Notes: generated by a model not told the origin, from the sequence alone. A stretch of 64,000 nt of DNA from Zygnema cylindricum (GCA_037447655.1 JBBHKE010001120.1:114946-178945); one strand, 5' to 3'; positions 10,771 to 22,615 are shown, counted from the first letter of the stretch. Numbers and translations: made by a program.

Positions 10771-12601
10771 TGATACTCATTCGCGAGGCATTCGCTTCAA
10801 TTTTTTTTGTAAGTCGAGGTGGGTTGTCATCCACAGAAAAAAAAGAGTCGCGCCACGTGGATTAAACTACGTGTCACGATGGACTACCAACGAAATTCAC
10901 AAGATTTGCACATGATGTGCGCCATTCAAAATCCAACCGAAATAATAAAATAAAATCTCGCAGCGCTCCTTCGTCGCGTAATTTTTGTACTTTCGTCATG
11001 TTCGAAAACATGAATCTTAAAATATGAGCTGGCGTGAAAGACTGCCGTCTGCAAAAAGTACAAAACATCTGTCGTATGCTGACTTTTTTGGGCAGATATA
11101 TGATACGCAAATGAAAATTTGAACCTAAATTTTTCGGTGAATCTTAAGGATATTCAATATCCGATCGTAGCCTACGTGGTGCCACTCAATTTAAAGCACG
11201 TGGTTCTACGTGATGGAACTTCGCATAAGAGTTAGCCGTACAAATACAACTGATGGAATGCCACTTAACTCTAATTTGGGATTTCCCATCAAATAATTGT
11301 CGTCAATTAAGATCTTTACGCTAAAATAGATACACGTACAAAATGCTCGAAATAGTACGCCGTCGCGTGATTCTGACATGCGCAAGTGCCGGAGATTGAG
11401 ATCTTTACACTAAGGGTAACCTTCCATCAGGCGAAAAGTGGGGTTGTTTACTGGAGAAAGTACCGTTCCGTACTAGGTCGTACTTTTTTTTTTTTTTTTT
11501 TTCAAAAGATGTTTACTAAAAATTCGTTGAGATTCTCCAGACTTCTTGGAGAGATTTACCACCGTCCGATTTTCAATTTTCGACGCAAACGCTTCTTGAT
11601 TCCAGTACGTAGCTAGTCTCCTCCAACTGTCCTCGGGGGGAGAGTTTGTGATTACTGGACGCGTGTTTTGGTCCACTTGTAAAGTCAGAGTCGATCCACG
11701 ACAGACGCGAAGTAATAAACTTACATGTGGCAATTGGAGTGTACCGTGTGACATGAAAGCCATGTTCGACGACAAAAAAATCTTGGTTGTATGGTCGACG
11801 ACAAAAAAAAATTGGTTGTAAGACATCCTGTGACGTCTCCTTCATAAATGTGCGATACAGCGATTCACGTACAAATGGTACATCCTTGGACATTTGTACA
11901 AACTTTAATTTTGCAACGGTTTTCGTGGCCGTTGATACCACAACAACCCTAAGAACGTTCAGATTGTACATTAGCGTGACGCTACTAGATATTTTAATCG
12001 GCGTCCGCCCGTACACATACGCAGCTGCGATTTTGTCCTTTTGGAAATGATGATTATTCCTGGGCGGCTCAAAAGGTCCTACGTGGTACCAATCGCAATC
12101 TTACACCTCATTCACTGGCACGACCTGATGGAAGGGTGCTACAAATTTTACTCCCAGTAAACGTGTTCGTACGATTACTGGGAACGCCTGATGGAAGGTT
12201 ACCCTAAAATAGATACTTGTACAAAATGCTCGTCGCGTGATTCTGACATCCGCAAGTGCCGCAATTTTCACGCAGTTAAATGTTAACGCTAAACCGTGAA
12301 TCGTGTAGCGTCACATATTTTTTGTCACACGTCTTTTGAGTGCACATTCACAAGCGCGCGTGACTGTATTAAACTTCTTTTTGTACTATATTACTCATTA
12401 AAGTACAAAAAAGTAAGGAGCTGAACGGTCCGTACGCCACACTATTTAAACGGCACAATATTACAGTTATTAACCCTAATATGAAAGTACCTCAAACAGC
12501 GTTAAAAACATTTTAGAATTATTAACTCCATTTACGAATTTGGGTCAAAATTTGGGGGCACCGAAATAGCGTTATTAACGCTAATAACGATTCACGCTGT
12601 A
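10771..12601. repeat. Unit A repeat, copy 1 (interrupted)
   Basis: Non-coding segment repeated at 14476-15045, 36893-37859, 38990-39322 with 40239-40546, and 42671-43145. Typical words are tttcgtcatgttcgaaaac, gagctggcgtgaaagac, ggatattcaatatccgatcg and cacgcagttaaatgttaac. The last part (12290-12601) has TA-flanked inverted ends (CGTGAATCGT). A Harbinger-like element interrupts it at 11414-12204. Confidence 0.7.
11414..12204. mobile_element. PIF/Harbinger-like non-autonomous element, 791 bp
   Basis: Terminal inverted repeats are perfect over 20 bp: GGGTAACCTTCCATCAGGCG at 11414-11433 and its complement at 12185-12204. It is flanked by TAA (11411-11413 and 12205-12207), the 3 bp TWA target duplication of PIF/Harbinger. 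The paralogous unit A copy near 37458-37475 has the empty site with a single TAA. No transposase is recognised. A poly-T tract sits at 11485-11502. Confidence 0.85.
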
Positions 12602-12609
12602 CTGTACTG

Positions 12610-13173
12610 TACATCGCCAATCGCTATTAGCGTAGAAGTTTCTTTAGCGTGTATGTAAATTTACAATGGTTTACGCTAATTAAGAATTTGAAAATTTTGA
12701 AAAAAAACAAATAATCTAATTGTTTAATGATTATAATTTGGGTCTTAAAAAAAAAAAAATGTCGGTCGCAAACATGCTTACACTAATATAGGTATTCGTA
12801 CAAAATTTGACAAATTGTAGACAAATCGTACGTTCACACTGTCAAAACGTGGTTGCTGGACGAATATGTGCGAACGTTATATTTGACAACCCGATTATAT
12901 CCCCTTTTTAGAGCGCACATTCTCATGCGTCCGCAGTTACTAAAACGCATTAATTATACCTTTTCACTTAAAAAGGTACAATTTTGTACGGTCTGACAGT
13001 GTTCGTACACCGCACTAATTAAATGATGACGTACTTCCGTTTTGTACGGTACTAAAAAATCAACCCTAAATAGAGTAAAGAATAAAATAGAATGAACTAC
13101 GCTAATGGAGAATAATAAAAAAAAAAGTGGGACGGAATTAGCGTACACTACGCTAATAGCGATTGGCGGTGTA
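12610..13173. mobile_element. TA-flanked TIR element, 564 bp
   Basis: Inverted ends are TACATCGCCAATCGCTATTA on the left and, reverse-complemented, TACACCGCCAATCGCTATTA on the right (about 13149-13173). It is non-coding. Its final TA is shared with the start of repeat M copy c. Confidence 0.65.
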
Positions 13174-14169
13174 GTGTTGTGTATCAAGGGCACCTTTCCG
13201 ATATTCGATGTGTAACTATTTTAAGTGCTCGATAAACGATAGATAGTCTCGATATTATCGAGAAGCTCACTCTCTCGATATTTATCCCAAATATTGGCTT
13301 GATATGTAGATCAGAGGTCGCATACGGTCAACTCAAACCGTGACCGACCGTTAACCAACCGCCCGCGCCGGATCCAGAACGTATACGGTTGCCAAATTTT
13401 GGGGGCCGGGCAGTTGCAGTCAGTCAATTCACCAAAAATAAAAAAAAAAGTCGATAACGGTCGGTCAACCAAAAAACCAAAAAAAGGAAAATTTTGTACT
13501 GTCCATATAGTCCAACATTATTGTACTTTGTACTCTTTGGTATCGTGGAAGTACGTGACATCATGATTAGCGTCGCAAATCTGACACGGTAGTAACATTA
13601 TTCATTTCTCAAATCTTAGGGAACCCCACAGATCGTAATTATTGGCCTATCCATACGTCGTACATTATTGCAAAGCACATTAACGCTAATAACAATGAGC
13701 GTTGTAATTTTGTACTTTTTCGGCTACGGCGAGAAAAGATAGACACGAGCTTTTATTTTCGTAAACGCCGGTTGGTTAAGGGTTAACAATTTTGGAGCGT
13801 GAAATAACCCGGTCGGGCGTTGGTTACTCAAATTTTGAAAAAAAAAAACGGTCGATTTCGGTTGTGTAAAATTTTGACTTTTGCGACCTCTCATGTAGAT
13901 ATATTTGTACCACGATACATCAAAGCAACATTGGGTTGCCACAATATTTTCAAACCTCCCTCCTCCCCTCCCGCGAGAGACATTTACAATACGATTAACC
14001 TTACATTAATTTCGTACAACAGCGGTACGGGGCCCCACTTCCTACCAAATATAATGCAATAACTTTCATTGGTCCCAAAGCAACATATTGAGCCCTTTGA
14101 CCGTTCGAAATTGGATATAATACATATCGAATTTTTCGTGATAAAAAAATATCCAAATACACAACATTA
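13172..14169 (+). mobile_element. Repeat family M, copy c, split by a hAT-like insertion
   Basis: Starts TAGTGTTGTGTATCAAGGG and ends ACAACATTA. Homology to copies b, d, e and f is continuous once 13312-13892 and one copy of the 8 bp duplication are removed. It is followed by the usual ~300 bp tail. Confidence 0.75.
13312..13892. mobile_element. hAT-like non-autonomous element with 8 bp target duplication
   Basis: Inserted in repeat M copy c. ATGTAGAT is perfectly duplicated at 13304-13311 and 13893-13900, while sister copies have it once. The termini AGAGGTCGCA and TGCGACCTCT are inverted. Eight-bp duplications and CA-G termini are typical of the hAT superfamily. No transposase frame is seen inside. 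A truncated relative lies at 2021. Confidence 0.85.
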
Positions 14170-15045
14170 GCTATTACCCATTACGACGCTAATAAATTTC
14201 AATGTTTTGTTGTCTACATATCACTATCTTCGAAATTTAAGCATCAACATGTATACCTTCAAATAATCCGATCTGCATAACAACAAATGAATACACACAA
14301 AAGTATATAGATTTCTAAAAGGCATTCGTCATAGAAACACTATGAAAAGCTTTGTAAGCTTAGCTTAGATGCTTATGTTTTTAGAATCGATACAAGTATT
14401 CCAATGTTCAGATGTCTACAATTTGACATCTCTAGATAAAAAGAAGTATAACTTTTTATTAGGTACTTACTAGAAATCGTTTTTTCTGGACTTTCGTCAT
14501 GTTAAAAAGTAGGAACCTTAAAAAATGAGCTGGCGTGAAAGACTTCCGTCTGCCAAAAGTACAAAATATCTGTCGTATGCTGACATATTTAGGCAGATAC
14601 ACGATACGCAAGTGAAATTTTGAAGCTAAATTTGTTGGTGTTTAAAATATAAAGGATATTCAATATCCGAACGTAGCCTACGAGGTGCCACTCAATTTAG
14701 AACACGTGGTTTACTCTATGTGATGGAACATCGTCTCAATAAACCCAACCCGTAGGGAACAGGTAATTACAAATTTATTGATGTTAGCGCACCCTACCCT
14801 AACTATAAATTGGGATTTTCCCTGTATTAATTGTCAGCGATTAAGATGTTTACACTAAAACACATACACTTACAACATGCTCGAAATCGTACGCCGTCGC
14901 GTGATTCTGACATACGCACATGTCGTGAATTTTCACGCAGTTAAATGTTAACGCTAAACCGTGAATCGTGTAACGTCACATTTTTTTTGTCACACGTTTT
15001 TGAGTGCACATTCACAAGCGCGCGCGATTGTATTAAAACTCTTTG
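14170..15045. repeat. Family M tail joined directly to unit A, copy 2
   Basis: 14170-14475 is the ~300 bp tail ending ggtacttacta. Unit A follows from 14476 without the LRR block that separates the two at 6490-10770. The same deleted junction occurs at about 38985. Unit A stops at about 15045, where homology ends. Confidence 0.65.
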
Positions 15046-15082
15046 CTTTTCCTTTTTTCTAAAAGGGAAAAGCATTCTAGTC

Positions 15083-15245
15083 ACGTTCGTCTCTGGTGAC
15101 AACTATCATTGATTTTTGATTTTTTTGTTTAAGATCTTGAGCCGATGAGTGTTTTGAGTTTTGATTAGCGTCTCTGGTGACAACGATAATTGATCGTCGA
15201 TTGTTTTTGTGTAAGATTGTGAGCCGTTGAGACATTTGATTTTTG
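15083..15245. repeat. Two-copy tandem duplication, ~82 bp
   Basis: Two diverged copies share cgtctctggtgacaac, a T-rich middle and gtaagattgtgagccg-like ends. No product is supported. Confidence 0.5.
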
Positions 15246-15388
15246 ACTGGCTTTGTCATATTCCAATTTTGATGTAATGAAAAGAGACACCTGGTACAAT
15301 CCTATTTATTGTATTTTGCATGGTTGTAATGGTATGCTAAACCGCCAGACAAATATGACGTCACGTCAAAATGTCATGTTATTAATAC

Positions 15389-17215
15389 CGGTAGTGTAAC
15401 GTACAGTATCGTACTTTTTATTTTTGCGCGTGCGATCCCGTCACCTCACGCCACGTTGTGGTGTTCTCAACATTCGTACATTACCGTAATTTCGGTGTTG
15501 GCGTGACGTACGATGTGTCGTGTTATCAATACTGGTACAATAAAGTACCGTATCGTACTTTTAATTTTGGCGCGTGCCATCATGTCACATCACGCCACGT
15601 TATCTTGTTCTCAATATGTCCAGCTCGTGTGCTTTCTAGGCACACCTTTATATCCTTAAGGATTTCCGGGCCCTTTCTCCCTTGTACGGTCCCCAGAGTA
15701 TGGAGGATTCAGTGCACCAAGCCAGATCAGATCCTTTGATTCTTTAAACTGAGCGGAAAACACTTTACTTCGCGCCTAACGGAGGCCGGATGACCAAGTT
15801 ATTCCGCCTCAAAGATTGCAAGTCTGTTAAATGGGATCTGCTGCCACGAGCCCTTTTAGAGGGTAAATTGTGGATCCCCACCTAACTTTCCGGATTGTCC
15901 TCTAGATTATGGTGTTAGCTATCCGTAGAAATTTAGTTCAGGTTCAACTGACTTTTGGTCCATTAATTACCTTAGGTCAAAGTCTGGCACTTCCGTGTCA
16001 TTTTCACTACTTTGTCTTATAATATTGAACTAAATGATAACTTCCGGCCGCGGATCTAGCCGCAGTCACAAGTATAACTTTTTGCCTGAGTGCAGTACGA
16101 ATTTATTTGTCATATGTAAGTTCAATTACACTTGTTTGCCGCTGATTGGTTAATAGCCTAGCTTTGACTTTTGGGCCTGAGATTGGACAAACTTTTGATG
16201 TATAAGGCACTTGAGGCCGAAGGAGACAGGTTTCTTTTCAGTATTGTCTCCTGTGAAAACCCTCAGAAATTCTAACAAACCTTCTTTTGGAGAATCTTTG
16301 TTTGTTTTGACTCTATTGCCATCTTTTTTTTGGATCTGTCTTTTGTGGGAATCACAGTCCGGGCGGGTAGTTGGCACTATCTATTTTTTGGATGATTTTT
16401 GGACTTTTTGCTGTTTGAAACCGAGAAGAGTCTGGTCGGTTCCAAGCTGCGGACACTGGAGGTTGAAGGAGCTCCATCCCTATTCACGATACTATCGGGA
16501 GAGGTGTCGTTTTTTTCCCATTGTCCCTGTTGATTATTCGGGTATGTTAAGCTTGCTTCGCTATTTTTCACATTTTCTATCTTTTATTCTCTATTTTGGG
16601 GCAAGGTGATATTGTTAAACCTGGAAAGCCAATCCTATTTATCTATATATGTCTACGTGGTAGTGCACTCGTGTCTTAGTCTGGAGTTCTCTTTTGTTTT
16701 GGAGTGACCGTTTTGGAGTAAACTGGACCCCCTTCAATCAGGACAGTGGGTTTTGAGGGAACAAGTGTGATAGACTTCCCGTAGACAAAGCAAACTAGGA
16801 TACCAGCCCAATTACCGAGACCTTAATCCCTTTTCCCGGCTAGGTGGGGAAAGGAAAGGCGAGGGGATTACTTTCGCCTTCCCATGCTCTCATTCCCATT
16901 CCTAGTTGAAGTGTCTCTCCTATTTGGCATAAATATCTATGGGAGGGATGTGGGCAGCAGTGGGCATGATCATTTTTTGTGGGAAGCACTCACATTTGGG
17001 GGCTATTTGCAGTACTCCTATGCCGACGACTCCGGGTTGGGTGCTCTTCTCTTATGTTTCTCAGGCACGCTCGACAAATATCCGTACACTACCGTAATTT
17101 CAGTGTTGGAGTCACGTACGATGTTAGTACATGGTAGGCATTGTTCTATCGCATTGTTCATGGTATTGTACTATATTGTACCCGAAATCGTTAACGATTC
17201 GTTTGAAAAACGTAA
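15389..17215. repeat. Dispersed repeat D, two tandem copies, second one interrupted
   Basis: Copies start at about 15389 and 15530 (gtaccgtatcgtactttt, cacgccacgtt, gttctcaa, ccgtaatttc, gtgacgtacgatg). The second copy is broken at 15616 and resumes at 17077. A third copy is at about 22201-22340. It is non-coding. Confidence 0.55.
15617..17076. mobile_element. Probable solo LTR, ~1460 bp
   Basis: Interrupts repeat D, whose other copies are continuous here. It starts TGTCCAGC and ends GCTCGACA, so the ends are TGTC/GACA inverted repeats, and is flanked by AATA on both sides (15613-15616, 17077-17080). A TATA-like gtataag lies near 16198. No gag or pol is recognisable. The family is unknown. 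Confidence 0.45.
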
Positions 17216-18057
17216 TAGCTAAAGCAAATTTACAAAAAAAGGAGAAACGATTAACATTTTACATAACGACCGACACTATTAAACGTCGCGACTGTTAAGT
17301 TTCAATCCGACGACAAAAATAAATCATTGTTTACAATTTACGAACCCAATGCAAAACAATAATAGAATATGTAACGCGGAAATAAGTTGAAACGAGAGAA
17401 ACAAATGAGGCATGAACCGAAATTACACCGTACAAATCCGCTAATAAATGTAGCTGAAACAACACTTTGTCAATGATAGTCAATAGTCTCTTGAAACAAA
17501 ATAAATGTATGATAAATGAAAACCATATGGGGGCACAATCGTCCACTGAAACGACACAAAGAAATAAAATGATAGACTAGATCGTAGCATGCGACAGAAT
17601 TAACATCTAATTAATATATTTCATGAAAAAGACAAAATTTTACACTAAACACTCGTAGCTTACGGGTTTATTAATTATTTGCTATCAAAATCCATGGCGG
17701 AAAGGTTCATGTATGTAGAAGAAGATGAAGAATCCAACTGGATGGTTTAATTCGCGTTTCGTTCATGTAGGGGGTTTGATTAAGCGTAAAAGTTTCACAT
17801 TTATTTAAGCGTTCGATCTCAATCTAATGAATGATATGAATGAATGGAATAAATATAAAATGTAGTATTAAATACTTTAATGTTAAATCTAGAATACACA
17901 TTAAACCATTAGCATTATTCAACCATTATTAGTTTAAACATAATACTAATGGTTTTTTTTTATTTTATATTAAGGTGTTGCATATATATTTTTTATATTT
18001 TCTTTATCAATACATAAAATTACAAAAAAAAAAAACAAAAAAAAACAAAAACAAAAT
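17216..18057. other. AT-rich DNA without recognised gene
   Basis: Composition becomes AT-rich with A and T homopolymers toward 18057. No frame with family motifs is seen. This is the left part of the AT-rich island interrupted by the solo LTR at 18058. Confidence 0.5.
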
Positions 18058-19066
18058 TGTTTTTTTTGAAAGCTTTGTCTTGAGTATATAGAGCTGTGAG
18101 GGAAGCTTAAGTACTTAGAATATTTTATGAAGTTTGAACTGTAATACTTACCTTAAATAGTGTGACAGTAGAATGTTTTTAAAAGAGTATTAGTACGGTC
18201 ACATATACACGCGTCGGTTTTTTAGACAGTGCAGGAAATGCGGAAAGGTCATGGCCACATGTCATCTATCGGACGACTGAATTCGTCGGATCGAGCGGAC
18301 GGGAATTAGCCCAGACATCTGGGAACACTGATACCAAAAAGCAAATACCAGACCTTGATTCACATCAGACTAACGGCGGGAAATTCTGAGGGGGACCACA
18401 CATGACGAGGAGCTTCGTAAGCGTCCCAGGTAGTCGTACAAGTTTACCACAGCAGGTTGGAAGTATTTTAGGTTGCTGACTAAGCAAGCAACATTATATG
18501 TACGGCATCATATTTGTAAATACCTGAAGAGATTATTTTTGTAGTGTAGCGCTTTAGCAAATAGTGTTTCACTATTCATTTTTTAGGCTAGTTGGAATTA
18601 GGTTTTGGAAGTACACTAGGGTACCTTGTCGTACTATCGTACAGTACTACTATTCACGGTACTCACATCTGATTGGCTAATAGGCTGTAGATGCTCTCTC
18701 AGTGTTTAAAGATTAGGACTTAGAAATATTATTGTATCCAGTTTTGGGATAAGGGAAACCAAAAGGCAGTTTTTGGGAAACTTGCAGGTCATGTATCTTA
18801 TGGTCTACTGGGTCAATTTGGCTATAACTTTAAGAGTTAACATTGTGTATGCTGAGGTTCTTATTTGCTGAGTTGTGTGCTAATTGGGTCTGTGAGTCTG
18901 GATCTACAGTCTGGTAAAGTTTAGTAAAGTTTAGTAAACTGTGAGATATTGAAGTGGTGAAATATAGGTCTTTTGTGGGGACTTCTTGAAAAGCTTCTGC
19001 TTAAGCTATGTCTACTTCTACTACTACTGCTGCAGCTCCACCTGCACCAGGTGTCATAGAACAACA
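18058..19066 (+). mobile_element. Solo LTR, family B, with perfect target duplication
   Basis: 1009 bp starting TGTTTTTTTTGAAAGC and ending GAACAACA. It is flanked by AAAAT on both sides (18053-18057, 19067-19071). The last 350 bp match the family B LTR at 58095-59054. An embedded ATG at 19008 opens MSTSTTTAAAPPAPGVIEQ, and the LTR ends on the second base of the next codon. So this solo LTR still carries a Gag start. It arises by LTR-LTR recombination. Confidence 0.8.
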
Positions 19067-20201
19067 AAAATAAATATTCACAATACAACCTTGATCACAT
19101 GACAAAAACGAAAGAAACAAATGTAAATATTTTAAAGAAAATAATAAGAAAAAAAAAAAACCTCACACTTAACTAAGATTCAACCAACTTAGTCCAAAGA
19201 CCCGGAAGGTTGGAACAACATCATTATCAGCTCGATGGTTGACTAACACTACAAACTCGTATTTTCTTTAAGGTTGACTAACATGACAATCACTTAATAT
19301 TTATTAATTTTCATTGTTTATTACTCTGAGTAGATTGATTACTCTGAGTACTTTGTTCTTCTTTTCCTTTTCTTGTGATGAACCAGCTTAGTCATAAGAC
19401 TTAGAAGGTTGCATAAACATCACTATCAGCTCGGAAGCTGACCCACATTGCAAACACTTGTTTTCATTCATAATATTTGTTTGTTAGATTACATTGCTAC
19501 TTTGAATATTTTTTTTTTTTTGTTTTTTCGATCTACCAACTTAATCTAAAGACCAAAAACGTTGTTGAACATCATTATCTACTCAAAGGCTGAGCAACAT
19601 TACAAACATTGGTATATATATATATTTTAAATACAACAAAAATACTTTGACTACTTTGTTTCGGTGATACTTGATTACATTGTTTTTTTTTATGTGTCCA
19701 ACATTACAGACATTGGTTTTTTTTTTTTTTTGAAATACAATACAAATACTTTGAATACTTTGTTTTGGTGATACTTTGATTACTTTGTTTTTTTTTATAA
19801 TGTTACCTACAAGTAAGCAAGTATTACTGATATTTTTGTTTATGTGGAAAAACATGACAAATACTTTGTTTCTTATAACCTAACAAATTTGAATGACTAA
19901 AAAATAATTATAGAACCTGAAATTGGGTATTAATCAAACCCCTATAAACCTTAAATCACGTAATGATAATGTGCTAATCAAGCCCCTAAAACCATTATAC
20001 ACGTATCTTTGAGAAAGATAATATATATTTATATATATAAAAATATAATATACATATAAAAATCTATATATATAAAAAAACAAAAAAAAAGTTTGTCATC
20101 TTAATTCTATAAGCAATAACCCTCTAATAATATCGACGATTGTTAAAATTAGACTCTTTGAAGTCCTTTGTTTTTCGTCAGATTAAGTTTAGTCATAGGT
20201 T
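19067..20201. other. AT-rich island with degenerate tandem repeats
   Basis: Three diverged units at about 19182-19260, 19379-19460 and 19532-19610 share the order: accaacttag-like word, aaagac, gttg, aacatcattatc, gctga and acattacaaac. Long T and A tracts occur at 19500, 19684, 19718 and 19790. No coding frame is supported. Confidence 0.5.
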
Positions 20202-21671
20202 TTAATCTATATAAAAAGAAAAACCAAAGTTAAGATTTTGTATATTTTGCTCAAAAACCAAAGCTAAGCGTCTGTATACATAACTGTTAAGTCCTTCCTT
20301 CTTAATGTTAATAGAATTATGTTTTTCGCTATATTCATCCAACAAAGTCACATTATTTTTTATAAAATATATACGGGCACCACCAATCTCCAACACAAAA
20401 TAATCACGATCAAGACAAGCATCTTCAACATTATCAAAGACACCTAAGTCAAAAACAGTAACCCGATTTTTGACTTTTTTAGCGAATAAACCAACAAATT
20501 GGTCTTTAACTTTTATAATACCTAAATTATCGCATACAAAACCATTCGTATTTTTCAGCCTAACAAGACCAAATGAATAAAAAGAATGAAGAACTAACTC
20601 CTTCCCAAAAAAACAATCAAAATCAGATTCATAACATAGGTTAACATTATTCGTTTTTAGATACATATGTAAACCCAAATCAAATAGACTATAATCGTAT
20701 GCTAAAGAAGCTTGAACGCTATTACAATAAGGACCTAACAGTATGAGATATTTTTTCCCAATTCGTAATTCAACCACCAACTCAATGTCATTTAATACCG
20801 AAACACCAATAAAACACTTACCAATATTTACATTCTTATTTCCATTTCTATTACACCTACTATTTTTAACAACATTTACGTCACCAAAGTTATCACTTAT
20901 ATTATTTGTTTGTTTTGTAGGTTTTTTTATTTTTTTATATACATTTTCATTTACAGGTATGAACACTATCACCATTAGATAGTACAACGTTATCACAATT
21001 ATAATCATCTTTACCATCATTTTCAAAAGAATCATTACTGTAGGAAATGATCTGGACATTTTTAATACATTCATTATTAGACAACATATACATATTATCT
21101 CTGTAAATTGCTTTTTCACGTTCAGATAAACATCGTTGATCAACTTGTCTATTGAAGTAAGATGGAACAACATCCATTAAAACATCATAATGAGTTAGAT
21201 GGAACAACATCCATCAAAACATCATAATGAACACCAGTGAAATACAAAGAAAGACCATCATTAACCCATCTTTCACTAGGAGCAGACAATGCTATAGAAA
21301 AATTAGAATTCCAAATATGAAAAACAATATCAAAACCCCAAACTTTATCAACAGACATATACGTTTGATAATGATTAAAGTCTATAAATTGAATTCCATG
21401 TCCACAACTAATAAAAATAGCATGCTTATCCCAATGACGAAATAAATAACTTATAATAACCTTTTTTACATAAGAATATTTGGACTCACAGCCAAACAAT
21501 AATAGGGAAAGAGCCGAAACAAACAATAGGGAAAGAGCACGAAACAAACAATAGGGAAAAAGCACGAAACAAACAATTCCCATCCCTTGTAGCATGTAAT
21601 AAAAAAAGAGGAATTCGTGCCATAATAAGCTTACCTAAAATAGAACTCCTAAAAGTTGAAATAAAAAACAC
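20202..21671 (-). pseudogene. OTU-type cysteine protease gene, broken
   Basis: A minus-strand frame near 21624-21590 encodes MARIPLFLLHATRDGNCLFR. DGNCLFRA is the catalytic Cys motif of OTU (ovarian tumour) cysteine proteases. About 110 residues downstream comes VWGFDIVFHIW and then VHYDVL, matching the catalytic His strand of the family. A ~240-residue tail (to 20202) is unrecognised. OTU enzymes cut ubiquitin or polyprotein substrates and occur in hosts, viruses and transposons. The frame is broken by three copies of a 24-25 bp unit over the Cys codon (21500-21590), a 37 bp tandem duplication over the His codon (about 21161-21234), and one further shift near 20950. The surroundings are AT-rich, unlike the neighbours. 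Origin (host, virus or mobile element) is not decided. Confidence 0.65.
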
Positions 21672-22200
21672 TTACACCTGAATAAAAAAAAACTAAATAA
21701 ACATCAATAAACAAATGAAAAAACAAAACAATGTGATTTTAATAGAAACTTCCCAAACATGTAAAAATAAGGAAATAGACAAACAAAATAGTATTTTTTA
21801 AAAAATTAAAACAAAAAACATACATTAAACAAAAAAAACAATAAGATAAACTACACACAAACCACTATTAATCACTTAATATGTAAAAAACCACTCACTG
21901 AAGAATTCAAGCCATCGCAAATGAATGAAAAGAGTGACAATTCGTAAAGTATAATAAACTTTAAAATAGACAAGGAATAGGATCAAATTCAAGAGAAAAA
22001 AGAAAGAAGATGGCAGGTAGGAAAGCTTTTTGAAGGCGGTGTGTATGTCTTCCTTTTTTTTTGTGCGTCCGCAGTACGGAAGCGTATGCATGACAGGACG
22101 GTTTGAAACCGCCGATAGCGCCATCGATTTAATTCCGGAATACTTTTCATTTTGGCTTCAAGTTTGGATTCCAAAATGCAACTGTCGAAACTACTAGTGT
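21672..22200. other. Upstream region of the OTU-like gene
   Basis: AT-rich to about 22020, then of normal composition. A minus-strand frame at 22174-21989 (starting MESKLEAKMK) could be a first exon of the OTU-like gene, but no splice signals can be confirmed. Confidence 0.3.
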
Positions 22201-22615
22201 TATCGGGTCACACCATGCCACGTTGTCGTGTTCTCAAAATCCATACAGTACCGTGCAGAACCATAATTTCAGTGATGGCGTCACGTAAGATGTTCGTACA
22301 TAATTGGTACACTACTATCGCCTTATACATAGTACTATACAAAAACGAAAGGCCCTTGGCAACCAAAGGGCAAAGCACCGGGTCGCCCGCGACTATTATT
22401 TTTGTAATTCTTTACTTATTAAAGTACAAAATGGTACGCAACTGAACTACGCCACACTATTTCAGACGACACTGTATTATAGTTATGAACCCTAATTATG
22501 AAAGTACCTCAAATAACCTTAAAAAAAAAAAGAATTGTTAACTCTATTTAAGAACTTGGGTCAAAATTTAGGGGCGCCGAATTAGCGTGATTAACCCTAA
22601 TAGCAATGCGCAATA
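22201..22615. repeat. Repeat D fragment and end of unit A
   Basis: 22201-22340 matches repeat D (cgtgttctcaaaat, gtaagatgttcgtaca). 22375-22615 matches the end of unit A (attaaagtacaaaatggtacg, gaaagtacctcaaa, gaattagcgtgattaaccc). It is non-coding. Confidence 0.55.

Noticed and set aside
16211-16609. 132-codon plus-strand frame
   Set aside because: No recognisable domain. It lies inside a probable solo LTR and has the composition of non-coding DNA.
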